Shown here: positions 7,987-15,749 of the stretch, one piece after another
Layout: each line of letters begins with the position of its first letter
How positions within the stretch are numbered: the first letter of the stretch is position 1
DNA from: Methylotenera sp.
Lineage (GTDB): Bacteria > Pseudomonadota > Gammaproteobacteria > Burkholderiales > Methylophilaceae
Length of the DNA stretch: 36,697 bases
Direction: 5' to 3'
Assembly: GCA_027310735.1 (NCBI GenBank)
Contig: DAIDAH010000002.1
Location: forward strand, 1 to 36,697
The notes under the pieces: generated by a model
Told to the model about the DNA's origin: nothing
The model's input: the letters and a program-made list of their open reading frames with translations, nothing else
Database searches by the model: none
Made by a program: the position numbers and the translations under genes

Positions 7987-8315
7987 TAGGCTGCTCCACT
8001 TTCCGATCTTGATGCTTTCTCGGCTATGCCTGACAGCCCCTCACGTCTTGCCAACTCCTCCAGAATATCATTTGGCTTCAAACCTGCATGCGCAAGCATC
8101 ACCAAAGTATGAAACCAAAGATCAGCAGTTTCGTAAATCAAGTGTTCATTATCGCCATTTTTTGCAGCGATAATCGTTTCAGCAGACTCTTCTCCGACTT
8201 TTTTTAAAATACTGTCCATGCCTTTAGCATAGAGCTTAGCCACATAAGATGATTGCGGGTCAGCACTCTTACGTTGCTCTAACAGTTCACTCAAGCGCTC
8301 TAATACATCATTCAT
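7986..8315 (-). CDS. hisE: Phosphoribosyl-ATP pyrophosphatase
   Basis: Second step of histidine synthesis: hydrolysis of PR-ATP to PR-AMP plus pyrophosphate. It has the MazG-like all-helical fold with the metal-binding segment KVGEESAETIIAAKNGD (about 37-53), then ETADLWFHTLVML. The protein is 109 aa. HisI and HisE are separate proteins here, unlike the fused HisIE of enterobacteria. It overlaps the end of hisI by 8 nt, which fits coupled translation. Confidence 0.96.
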   Translation of the reverse strand: MNDVLERLSELLEQRKSADPQSSYVAKLYAKGMDSILKKVGEESAETIIAAKNGDNEHLIYETADLWFHTLVMLAHAGLKPNDILEELARREGLSGIAEKASRSESGAA

Positions 8316-8709
8316 GTTTGTAAATTTCTTCGGGAGTTTTAATAACGGGCTGATCGATCAGCCAAGTTTCATTTTCGAGCTTTCTAAAAAAACAGTCATG
8401 TCGACCCGTATGACAAGCCATACCGCCGACCTGTTCCACTTTAATTAGAATAACATCCTCATCACAATCCAACCTAATTTCGTATACATGTTGCACATGA
8501 CCAGACTCTTCGCCTTTACGCCATAACCTATTACGTGAACGCGACCAATAAACGGCCTGCCGTGTCTCGTAGGTAAGCTGCAAAGATTCCCTATTCATCC
8601 ATGCAAACATCAATATACTGCCGGTTTCATGCTCTTGCGCAATAACAGGCACCAAACCGTTAGCATCCCAACGCACCTCATTTAACCAATTAGCATTTAA
8701 ACTGTTCAC
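8308..8709 (-). CDS. hisI: Phosphoribosyl-AMP cyclohydrolase
   Basis: Third step of histidine synthesis: opens the adenine ring of PR-AMP. The zinc and magnesium ligands are all present: C82 in DCDEDV, with D81, D83 and D85, then C99 and C106 in ACHTGRHDCF. FAWMNRESL and YWSRSRNRLWRKGE are also family signatures. Stand-alone enzyme of 133 aa. Its ATG overlaps the end of hisF by 4 nt. Confidence 0.97.
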   Translation of the reverse strand: MNSLNANWLNEVRWDANGLVPVIAQEHETGSILMFAWMNRESLQLTYETRQAVYWSRSRNRLWRKGEESGHVQHVYEIRLDCDEDVILIKVEQVGGMACHTGRHDCFFRKLENETWLIDQPVIKTPEEIYKHE

Positions 8710-9473
8710 AACCGAACCTCAATGCCATGCTGCGCCATATACTCTTTTGCTTGCTTAACAGTATATTCACCATAGTGAAAAATACTTGCCGCTAAAACGG
8801 CATCGGCACCACCCAGTTTCACACCATCTACTAAATGCTGCAAGTTGCCTACGCCGCCTGATGCGATAATAGGAACAGCTACAGCATCAGAAATCGCTTT
8901 ATTTAATGGATTATTAAACCCGATTTTTGTTCCATCTCGATCCATGCTTGTGACCAACAGTTCGCCAGCACCTAAGCCAACCATTTTTTTCGCCCACTCT
9001 ACAGCATCCAAACCTGTAGCCTTACGGCCACCATGCGTAAAAACTTCCCATTCGAAAGGCTGATTCTCTACTTTCTTGGCATCAATTGCCACAACTATAC
9101 ATTGTGAGCCAAATCGACTTGCCGCATCTGCAACCATTTGCGGATTCAATACCGCAGTTGTATTGATACTGACTTTATCTGCGCCAGCATTAAGTAAGCG
9201 CCGTACGTCTTCAACCTCACGCACACCACCGCCTACAGTCAATGGGATAAATACCTGCGATGCCACTTGCTCAATAATATGCAAGATCAAGCCTCTATTG
9301 TCAGAGCTGGCAGTGATGTCTAAAAAGGTCAGCTCATCTGCACCCTGATCATCATATCGCTTAGCAATTTCCACAGGATCACCTGCATCGCGTAGCTCGA
9401 GAAAATTAACCCCCTTAACGACACGACCATCAGTCACATCTAGGCAAGGGATGATGCGTTTTGCCAATCCCAT
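8706..9473 (-). CDS. hisF: Imidazole glycerol phosphate synthase, cyclase subunit
   Basis: TIM-barrel synthase subunit that uses ammonia from HisH to convert PRFAR to imidazole glycerol phosphate and AICAR. The two catalytic aspartates are D12 (IPCLDVTDG) and D131 (VVAIDAKK), and the phosphate-binding glycines GGGVRE and ASGGVG are present. The N-terminal AKRIIPCLDV is typical. The protein is 255 aa. It overlaps hisA by one base upstream and hisI by four downstream. Confidence 0.98.
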   Translation of the reverse strand: MGLAKRIIPCLDVTDGRVVKGVNFLELRDAGDPVEIAKRYDDQGADELTFLDITASSDNRGLILHIIEQVASQVFIPLTVGGGVREVEDVRRLLNAGADKVSINTTAVLNPQMVADAASRFGSQCIVVAIDAKKVENQPFEWEVFTHGGRKATGLDAVEWAKKMVGLGAGELLVTSMDRDGTKIGFNNPLNKAISDAVAVPIIASGGVGNLQHLVDGVKLGGADAVLAASIFHYGEYTVKQAKEYMAQHGIEVRL

Positions 9474-10210
9474 TAGCTCAACTCGTCGGCTAACTTTTGT
9501 GCTGCAGAAAAATCCAATGTACCCTCGTAAATAGCACGGCCTGTAATAGTTCCAATCACACCTTCACTAGCAACGGCACATAACTTTCTAACATCATCTA
9601 AATTGGTGACACCACCAGATGCAATCACTGGAATAGTTAATGCCTGCGCCAAAGCAACGGTCGCTTCGATGTTCACACCAGTCAGCATGCCGTCACGACC
9701 GATATCGGTATAAACAATTGAGTTGACGCCATAATCTTCAAACTTCTTAGCAAGGTCAATCACATCATGCCCTGTGAGCTTAGACCAGCCATCCACAGCC
9801 ACTTTGCCATCTTTGGCATCCAACCCTACGATAATTTGCCCAGGAAATGCGTAACATGCCTCATGCAGAAAACCTGGGTTCTTGACGGCTGCCGTGCCAA
9901 TAATGACATAATCAATACCACTATCTAAATAACGCTCAATGGTTTCTAGATCTCGAATTCCACCGCCTAATTGAATAGGAATATCACCGCCGACAGCGCT
10001 CACGATAGATTTAATCGCCGCCGCATTCACTGGCTTACCAGCAAAAGCACCATTCAAATCGACCAAATGTAGGCGCTTGCCGCCACAATCTACCCAATGC
10101 CTAGCCATTGCGCCTGGGTCTTCTGAGAATACGGTGGACTCTTCCATCAAGCCCTGTTTTAGTCTGACACAATGGCCGTCTTTGAGATCAATTGCTGGAA
10201 TAATTAACAT
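9473..10210 (-). CDS. hisA: ProFAR isomerase (HisA)
   Basis: Isomerises ProFAR to PRFAR by an Amadori rearrangement, on a TIM barrel homologous to HisF. Catalytic aspartates are D8 (IPAIDLKDGHCVRL) and D131 (VGLDAKDGK); phosphate-binding glycines are in LGGGIRD and ASGGVT. The protein is 245 aa. It is separated from hisH by a 64-nt spacer carrying a direct repeat, unusual in a cluster where the following genes overlap or abut. Confidence 0.98.
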   Translation of the reverse strand: MLIIPAIDLKDGHCVRLKQGLMEESTVFSEDPGAMARHWVDCGGKRLHLVDLNGAFAGKPVNAAAIKSIVSAVGGDIPIQLGGGIRDLETIERYLDSGIDYVIIGTAAVKNPGFLHEACYAFPGQIIVGLDAKDGKVAVDGWSKLTGHDVIDLAKKFEDYGVNSIVYTDIGRDGMLTGVNIEATVALAQALTIPVIASGGVTNLDDVRKLCAVASEGVIGTITGRAIYEGTLDFSAAQKLADELS

Positions 10211-10218
10211 AGTAGAAT

Positions 10219-10252
10219 TTAGTAATAATAAACAATTAGTTAGTAATAATAA
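10219..10252. repeat. Two perfect 13-bp direct repeats between hisH and hisA
   Basis: TTAGTAATAATAA occurs at 10219-10231 and again at 10240-10252, a period of exactly 21 bp. The 8-bp interval is also AT-rich. The spacer has no coding role. It may be a small tandem duplication by slippage, or paired binding sites two helical turns apart. Confidence 0.8.
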
Positions 10253-10274
10253 TGAATTTGGCTCATGCCAAAGC

Positions 10275-10934
10275 TTATGGTGCCCAGCTTACAAAGTTAC
10301 TTAACAACTGTAAGCCTGCATTCGCGCTTTTTTCCGGGTGAAATTGTACTGCAAATAAATTATCAGCGGCAATTGCACTTGTAAAGCGATACGGATACTC
10401 GCTATAACCAGAAGTTATACCCTCATCTGCTGGCTTCACGTAGTAACTATGTACATAATAAAAACGTTCACCACTCTCAATACCTTGCCACAATGCATGC
10501 AATTGAGATTGTCCACTCGTTGCTTGGTAGACCTGATTCCAACCCATGTGTGGAACTTTTAGCTTTTCGCCATGACTGTCAATCATATCTTTAGCGGCAA
10601 AACGCTTAACTTCACCTTTGAATAAGCCTAAGCCCTTGGCATCACCCTCTTCAGAATGCTCAAACAACATTTGCAAGCCAATGCAGATGCCGAGAAAAGG
10701 TTTGTTTTGCGCAGCTTGTAATACAGCCTCACGCAAGCCTCGCGTATCTAATTCACGAATGCAATCTGGCATAGCCCCTTGCCCAGGAAACACGACTCGC
10801 TCAGCACTTGCTACATCTTCTGGGTTACTTGTTACGACTACGACTTTTGAAGGAGCAACATGCTCCAATGCTTGAGACACTGAGCGCAAATTGCCCATAC
10901 CATAATCAACTACTGCGATATCTATTTTACTCAT
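10275..10934 (-). CDS. hisH: Imidazole glycerol phosphate synthase, glutaminase subunit
   Basis: Class I glutamine amidotransferase that supplies ammonia to HisF. The triad is C84 (GICIGLQML), H199 and E201 (VQFHPEKS). The N-terminal IAVVDYGMGNLRSV and the oxyanion region FPGQGAMPDC are typical of HisH. The protein is 219 aa. It is the partner of hisF, two genes downstream. Confidence 0.98.
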   Translation of the reverse strand: MSKIDIAVVDYGMGNLRSVSQALEHVAPSKVVVVTSNPEDVASAERVVFPGQGAMPDCIRELDTRGLREAVLQAAQNKPFLGICIGLQMLFEHSEEGDAKGLGLFKGEVKRFAAKDMIDSHGEKLKVPHMGWNQVYQATSGQSQLHALWQGIESGERFYYVHSYYVKPADEGITSGYSEYPYRFTSAIAADNLFAVQFHPEKSANAGLQLLSNFVSWAP

Positions 10935-10987
10935 ACTGTTTTATGTCGTATCGAATGGAACTATATTATTGAGAAACAGATTAGCAG

Positions 10988-11575
10988 CTACAAGCTTCCC
11001 TTTGTAGAAGGCATAATGCCTTCCATACGTGCATCCAGTTCAATTGCCATGCGCAGCGCGCGACCGAACGCTTTAAAAATCGTCTCAGCTTGATGGTGAG
11101 CATTCTGCCCTTTAAGATTATCGATGTGCAATGACACATTGGCGTGATTTACAAATCCTTGAAAAAATTCGTGTATGAGATCCACATCAAACACTCCAAT
11201 TGCCGCACGGGTAAACGTACAGTCAAACACAAGCCCTGGTCGACCGGAAATATCAAGCACCACACGCGATAACGCTTCATCCAATGGCACATAAGCATGA
11301 CCATAACGACGAATGCCTTTTTTGTCGCCGATTGCTTTTGCAAATGCCTGACCAAGCGTAATGCCAATATCTTCTACTGTATGGTGTGCATCAATATGCA
11401 AATCACCTTTAGCCTGCACTTGAATATCCATCATGCCATGACGAGAGATTTGATCCAGCATGTGATCAAGGAAACCCAAACCAGAGTTAAATTGAGAAAC
11501 GCCAGTACCGTCCAAATTAATGTCTACGGTAATCTGTGTTTCCAAGGTATTTCGAGTAATTGTTGCGCTACGCAT
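10988..11575 (-). CDS. hisB: Imidazoleglycerol-phosphate dehydratase (monofunctional)
   Basis: Manganese enzyme that dehydrates imidazole glycerol phosphate. Both metal-binding repeats are present: DAHHTVEDIGI with H64/H65 and NAHHQAETIFKAFGRAL with H160/H161 and E164. DHMLDQISRHG (37-47) is also conserved. At 195 aa it is the monofunctional form, without the N-terminal histidinol phosphatase domain of E. coli HisB; no separate HisN or HolPase gene is in the window. First gene of the hisBHAFIE unit, with a possible promoter upstream. Confidence 0.98.
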   Translation of the reverse strand: MRSATITRNTLETQITVDINLDGTGVSQFNSGLGFLDHMLDQISRHGMMDIQVQAKGDLHIDAHHTVEDIGITLGQAFAKAIGDKKGIRRYGHAYVPLDEALSRVVLDISGRPGLVFDCTFTRAAIGVFDVDLIHEFFQGFVNHANVSLHIDNLKGQNAHHQAETIFKAFGRALRMAIELDARMEGIMPSTKGSL

Positions 11576-11604
11576 AATCTATACACTTTGTTGTACTTTT
11601 AAAC

Positions 11605-11632
11605 ATTTTAACCCATTAAAAGACGGTAACAA
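11605..11632 (-). promoter_or_regulatory. Possible promoter of the hisBHAFIE unit
   Basis: On the minus strand TTGTTA (11627-11632) and TAAAAT (11605-11610) lie 16 bp apart, 30 nt upstream of hisB and downstream of the hps terminator. The -10 box has 5 of 6 consensus bases and the -35 box 4 of 6. Confidence 0.4.
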
Positions 11633-11741
11633 ATAATTATTCCTATTTGCAAGAGAAACATAATTAAGAACAATAATTGCATGGAATCTATGTAACTATT
11701 TGCATCAAGATCATTGGGAATTTTTCTATAACTTACACAAC

Positions 11742-11772
11742 AAAAAACCCCAGTTTAAGGCTGGGGTTTTTT
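11742..11772 (-). terminator. Rho-independent terminator downstream of hps
   Basis: A 6-bp stem CCCCAG/CTGGGG around a 7-nt loop, with a run of six A before and six T after, so the stem extends through A-T pairs and the element works in both orientations. It lies 22 nt past the hps stop codon and separates hps from hisB. Confidence 0.9.
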
Positions 11773-11793
11773 CAATTTAACTAACTAAAAAAA

Positions 11794-12471
11794 CTAGCTA
11801 AATAATTTCTTTACCCAACCGAACAAGCCACCACCTGTTGAACCATGTGCAATTGCTGTAATTTCAGCAGCAGCAGCAGCTGGGTCAGCAGCGCCGTAGA
11901 TAGCCGCACCAGCAACGATGATTGTTGCGCCAGCATCTTTAACTTGTTGTGTTGTAGCAGCTTTAACGCCACCAGCAACTGAAATGTCAACGCCTAAACC
12001 TAAACTTGCAACCATATTCAAGTCATTAAAAGGTGTTTGACCTGCAGCTTGTTGATCCAAGCCTGTATGAACGCCAATGATATGTGCGCCCAATTTAGCA
12101 ACTTCAATAGTACGCGCTTTTTTATCAGCAACGTTGATCAAGTCAACTTGTGCTTTTTTACCGTATTTGTTTGCAACATCAATTACGCCTTTGATAGTAC
12201 CGATATCTGCAGTACCTAAAACTGTACAGATATCTGCACCAGCCTTATAGAATGGCTCAGCTTCGTAGAAACCAGCATCCATTGTTTTAAGGTCAACTAA
12301 GATTTTATTATTTGGGAATTTAGCACGTAAAACTTCTAATAATTTGATACCGTTATGCTTGATGCATGGTGTACCAATTTCCAAGATATCTACATGTGGT
12401 GCAACTTTAGCTGCTAAAGCGACGGTGCCGTCGAAATCTAGTGAATCTAATGCCATTTGGGTTTGTGCCAC
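11794..12471 (-). CDS. hps: 3-hexulose-6-phosphate synthase (formaldehyde fixation)
   Basis: Condenses formaldehyde with ribulose 5-phosphate to give arabino-3-hexulose 6-phosphate, the first step of the ribulose monophosphate pathway in methylotrophs. The OMP-decarboxylase superfamily motif D60-L-K62-TM-D65 is present, with EIGTPCIK near the N-terminus, GVHTGLDQQAAGQ in the middle, and phosphate-binding SVAGGVK and VAGAAIYGA. The start is GTG with a strong GGAGGA site 6 nt upstream, and Ala-rich, simple codon use suggests high expression. The protein is 225 aa; the enzyme core ends near residue 208, and the last 15 or so residues form an unusual Gly-rich and hydrophobic tail. No isomerase gene (hpi) is adjacent. 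It lies between hisC and hisB. Confidence 0.95.
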   Translation of the reverse strand: MAQTQMALDSLDFDGTVALAAKVAPHVDILEIGTPCIKHNGIKLLEVLRAKFPNNKILVDLKTMDAGFYEAEPFYKAGADICTVLGTADIGTIKGVIDVANKYGKKAQVDLINVADKKARTIEVAKLGAHIIGVHTGLDQQAAGQTPFNDLNMVASLGLGVDISVAGGVKAATTQQVKDAGATIIVAGAAIYGAADPAAAAAEITAIAHGSTGGGLFGWVKKLFS

Positions 12472-12477
12472 GATACA

Positions 12478-12483
12478 TCCTCC
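12478..12483 (-). promoter_or_regulatory. Strong ribosome binding site of hps
   Basis: GGAGGA on the minus strand, 6 nt before the GTG start (12469-12471). It fixes the start and fits a highly translated gene. Confidence 0.75.
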
Positions 12484-12543
12484 AACTTAAAGTAAATCAA
12501 ACTAATGAGTTACCTAGATTAAAAATACGAATTAAAAATAGTT

Positions 12544-12561
12544 ATTATATATTGTGCACAA
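12544..12561 (-). promoter_or_regulatory. Probable hps promoter region with a palindrome
   Basis: On the minus strand a perfect TATAAT (12544-12549) lies about 70 nt upstream of the hps start. Directly upstream is the perfect 10-bp palindrome TTGTGCACAA (12552-12561), in the -10/-35 spacer where an operator would act. The best -35 candidate, TTGCGA, is too far away (22 bp), so the exact promoter is uncertain. The spacer from 12484 to 12717 holds no gene. Confidence 0.4.
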
Positions 12562-12717
12562 AACGCACATTTCGCAATGATAACCGCACTTTGTATGGAA
12601 ATTCAAATTTTTTATGTATATTTACACTGATTTTTACATCACATTACTTAAATTTTCTACACCTAAGCGCTGGAACCTAGAAAACTAGCGGCTCCGCGAA
12701 GATTTATGAAACATTAA

Positions 12718-13782
12718 TTAATTCTGTAAGATGTCTTTCAAGGCACTAATAAGTATATTTGATTGCATATCTGTACCAATAGTTATCCGCAAATAAGGCG
12801 AAATTCGAGTTGGAGATTTAAAATGACGAACGATTATGCTCTTCGCACGTAATTCTGCCGTTAACTCAGCACCATCTTTCAAGGGATGTTTGGCAAAAAT
12901 AAAGTTCGCGCCTGACGGCAAAATGTCAAAACCCAAATCAGCCAAATCTTTAACTAGAGCCTCTCGTGTATTGACCACGTGACGACATGTTTCATCAAAA
13001 TACTCAACATCTTGCATGGCAACTATCGCACCAGCAGAGGCAAATCGATCAATCGGATAAGAATTGAAACTGTCTTTTACTCGCGTCAAAGCCTCTATCA
13101 AATCTGAGTTACCTAGCGCATAACCAACACGCAGACCAGCCAATGAACGTGCTTTAGATAAAGTGTGTATGACCAATAAATTGGGATATTGATTGACCAA
13201 ACTAACCGCTGATTCCGTTCCAAAATCTACATACGCTTCATCAATCACGACAACAGATTCGGCATTATGTTTAAGCAACTGCTCAATTTTCTCTAACGCC
13301 AGAGGAATACCTGTTGGCGCATTTGGATTAGGAAATATGATGCCTCCATTAGCCTGTGCATAATCCTCAATATTAATCGAGAAGTCTTCAGACAATGGAA
13401 TTGTTTTGTACGGAATACCATACAAACCACAATACACAGGATAAAAACTATACGTGATGTCAGGAAACAACAAAGGCTTATCATGCTTCAACAGCGCTTG
13501 AAACACGTGTGCCAGCACCTCATCAGAGCCATTACCAACAAAAACTTGGTTAACATTCAAATGATGTGTTTTGGCAATTGCGGCTTTAAGCGCGTCTGAA
13601 TTTGGATCTGGATACAAACGTAACGAATCGGCAGCCTCAAGCTTAAGCGCCTCGATCACCTTTGGGCTAGGGCCATATGGATTCTCGTTGGTATTCAGCT
13701 TAACCAGATTATCTAGCTTTGGTTGCTCACCTGGCACATAAGGCGTCAACTTATGCACAACATCACTCCAGAACTTACTCAT
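12718..13782 (-). CDS. hisC: Histidinol-phosphate aminotransferase
   Basis: Class II PLP-dependent aminotransferase for the seventh step of histidine synthesis. The PLP lysine is K210 in HTLSKARSLAGLRVGYA; other cofactor contacts are N153 in FPNPNAPTG, and D181 and Y184 in VIDEAYVDF. LNTNENPYGPSP near the N-terminus is the HisC signature. The protein is 354 aa. Its ATG overlaps the hisD stop by one base. It is the last gene of the probable long unit before hps. Confidence 0.97.
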   Translation of the reverse strand: MSKFWSDVVHKLTPYVPGEQPKLDNLVKLNTNENPYGPSPKVIEALKLEAADSLRLYPDPNSDALKAAIAKTHHLNVNQVFVGNGSDEVLAHVFQALLKHDKPLLFPDITYSFYPVYCGLYGIPYKTIPLSEDFSINIEDYAQANGGIIFPNPNAPTGIPLALEKIEQLLKHNAESVVVIDEAYVDFGTESAVSLVNQYPNLLVIHTLSKARSLAGLRVGYALGNSDLIEALTRVKDSFNSYPIDRFASAGAIVAMQDVEYFDETCRHVVNTREALVKDLADLGFDILPSGANFIFAKHPLKDGAELTAELRAKSIIVRHFKSPTRISPYLRITIGTDMQSNILISALKDILQN

Positions 13783-15077
13783 TATTTCAATCTAAACTCA
13801 GCTGATCGAGCATGCGCCTGTAAGCCTTCGCCATAAGCAAGCGTAGCTGCTACTTTACCCAAAACCTGGGCACCTGCGGATGACACCATAATCAAGCTTG
13901 AACGTTTCTGGAAATCATACACACCAAGCGGTGAAGAGAACCTTGCCGTACGTGAAGTTGGCAACACATGGTTAGGACCGGCACAGTAGTCACCCAAAGC
14001 CTCACAAGTATCGCGACCCATAAAAATCGCACCAGCATGCTTAATTTTTGGGCAGAATCCTAATGGATCCTCAATAGATAGCTCCAAATGTTCTGGCGAA
14101 ATATAATTGCTAATTTCTGCGGCTTCATCTAAATCACGCACGTGAATTAGCGCACCTCTATCTGTCAATGATGTGCGAATAATATCTTTACGTGGCATCT
14201 CTTCTACTAGTTTTTCGATACTTGCACTCACTTTCTCTAAAAAGTCGGCATCTGGACTCAGTAATATTGCCTGCGCCAACTCATCATGTTCTGCTTGTGA
14301 GAATAAATCCATCGCAACCCAATCTGGATTAGTTTTTCCATCACAAATCACCAGAATTTCTGACGGACCCGCCACCATATCAATGCCCACCACACCAAAT
14401 ACACGACGTTTAGCTGCCGCTACATAAGCATTACCAGGGCCGACAATCTTATCCACTTGCGGCACAGTTTCTGTACCATAAGCCAAGGCGCCTACAGCCT
14501 GTGCGCCACCTATACAAAACACGCGATCAACGCCAGAAATAGCTGCCGCTGCAAGCACCAACTGATTTCTCTCGCCATTTGGCGTAGGTACCACCATAAT
14601 CAACTCAAGCACACCTGCCACTTTGGCAGGAATCGCATTCATCAACACTGATGAAGGGTACGCCGCTTTGCCGCCTGGAACATACAATCCCACACGATCC
14701 AATGAAGTCACTTGCTGACCTAACAAAGTGCCGTCCGCCTCGGTATAGCTCCAAGAAGCCATTAACTGCTTCTCGTGGTACATACGCACTCTGTCTGCAG
14801 CCACTTGCAATGCTGCGCGCTGATCTGCTGGCAAGCCATTTAAAGCAGTCATTAACTCTGCTTTGCCAATTTCAAGCTCTGTCAAACTGGTAGCGCTAGT
14901 TTTATCAAAACGATTGGTATACTCAAGCACAGCAGCATCACCACGATTTTTAATATCCTTAAGGATTTTGGCGACAACCTCATCAACGCTATCATCTTGC
15001 GCAGTTTCAAATGCCAGCAACTTTTTCAACTTGTCATCAAAGTCACTATCTATAGTAGAAAATTTTCTGATTTCCAT
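13782..15077 (-). CDS. hisD: Histidinol dehydrogenase
   Basis: Zinc- and NAD-dependent enzyme that oxidises histidinol to histidine in two steps. The catalytic pair is E329-H330 (ISPEHLEL). Zinc-ligand positions are Q261 and H264 (SQAEHDE) and D363 (EALGDYCAG). The NAD region IGGAQAVGALAYGT and the signature IVGPGNAYVAAAKR are clear. The protein is 431 aa, the usual length. It lies between hisG (24-nt gap) and hisC. Confidence 0.98.
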   Translation of the reverse strand: MEIRKFSTIDSDFDDKLKKLLAFETAQDDSVDEVVAKILKDIKNRGDAAVLEYTNRFDKTSATSLTELEIGKAELMTALNGLPADQRAALQVAADRVRMYHEKQLMASWSYTEADGTLLGQQVTSLDRVGLYVPGGKAAYPSSVLMNAIPAKVAGVLELIMVVPTPNGERNQLVLAAAAISGVDRVFCIGGAQAVGALAYGTETVPQVDKIVGPGNAYVAAAKRRVFGVVGIDMVAGPSEILVICDGKTNPDWVAMDLFSQAEHDELAQAILLSPDADFLEKVSASIEKLVEEMPRKDIIRTSLTDRGALIHVRDLDEAAEISNYISPEHLELSIEDPLGFCPKIKHAGAIFMGRDTCEALGDYCAGPNHVLPTSRTARFSSPLGVYDFQKRSSLIMVSSAGAQVLGKVAATLAYGEGLQAHARSAEFRLK

Positions 15078-15101
15078 GGTTTTAGACCTATTTACTTAAA
15101 T

Positions 15102-15746
15102 TTATTGTTTGCTAGCAATGACGTTCAAAAATGCATCCATAATTGGCTGAATTTTAGCGCGATTTAGCTTAAGAGAAGCCTGATTTACCACCAAGCGCGA
15201 GCTGATATCGCCGACTTCTTCGACTGCTTTTAGATTGTTGGCGCGCAAGGTTCCACCGGTACTCACCAAGTCCACAATAACGTCAGCCAAGCCAACCAGT
15301 GGACCCAACTCCATAGAACCATACAACTTAATCAAATCCACATGCATGCCTTTGGCTGCGAAATGCTCACGGGCAGTTTTTACATACTTAGTCACGACTT
15401 TGAGACGTGCACCGCTGCGAATCGAACCAAAATAATCAAAGTCTTCGCGCACCGCCACCATCATTTTGCATTTAGCAATCTGCAAATCAATCGGCTGATA
15501 CAAGCCTTCTCCACCATGCTCATCCAGTACATCTTTACCAGCAATACCCAAGTCAGCGGCACCATATTGCACATAGGTTGGCACATCAGTGGCACGAACG
15601 ATGATGAGTCGCACATCCTCACGGTTAGTTGCCAATATCAGCTTACGTGAAGATTCTGGATCTTCCAGCGCATGAATGCCTGCCGCCGCTAATAGCGGCG
15701 TCGTTTCTTCAAAAATGCGGCCTTTGGATAGTGCAATGGTAATCAT
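15102..15746 (-). CDS. hisG: ATP phosphoribosyltransferase, short form
   Basis: First committed step of histidine synthesis: joins ATP and PRPP. The substrate-binding regions are YGAADLGIAGKDVLDE and the PRPP loop VDLVSTGGTLRANNL. At 214 aa it is the short HisG(S) form, which lacks the C-terminal regulatory ACT-like domain and in known cases needs the regulatory partner HisZ. No hisZ is in this window. It lies 3 nt after murA, so it appears to be transcribed from the mla-murA side rather than from a his-specific promoter. Confidence 0.97.
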   Translation of the reverse strand: MITIALSKGRIFEETTPLLAAAGIHALEDPESSRKLILATNREDVRLIIVRATDVPTYVQYGAADLGIAGKDVLDEHGGEGLYQPIDLQIAKCKMMVAVREDFDYFGSIRSGARLKVVTKYVKTAREHFAAKGMHVDLIKLYGSMELGPLVGLADVIVDLVSTGGTLRANNLKAVEEVGDISSRLVVNQASLKLNRAKIQPIMDAFLNVIASKQ

Positions 15747-15749
15747 TTT

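Noticed and set aside
12667..12702. Hairpin after hisC (CGC, GGA and CTAG arms around TTTT) as a terminator before hps
   Set aside because: The stem is broken by internal loops and no U-run follows on the minus strand; hisC transcripts may run into hps.
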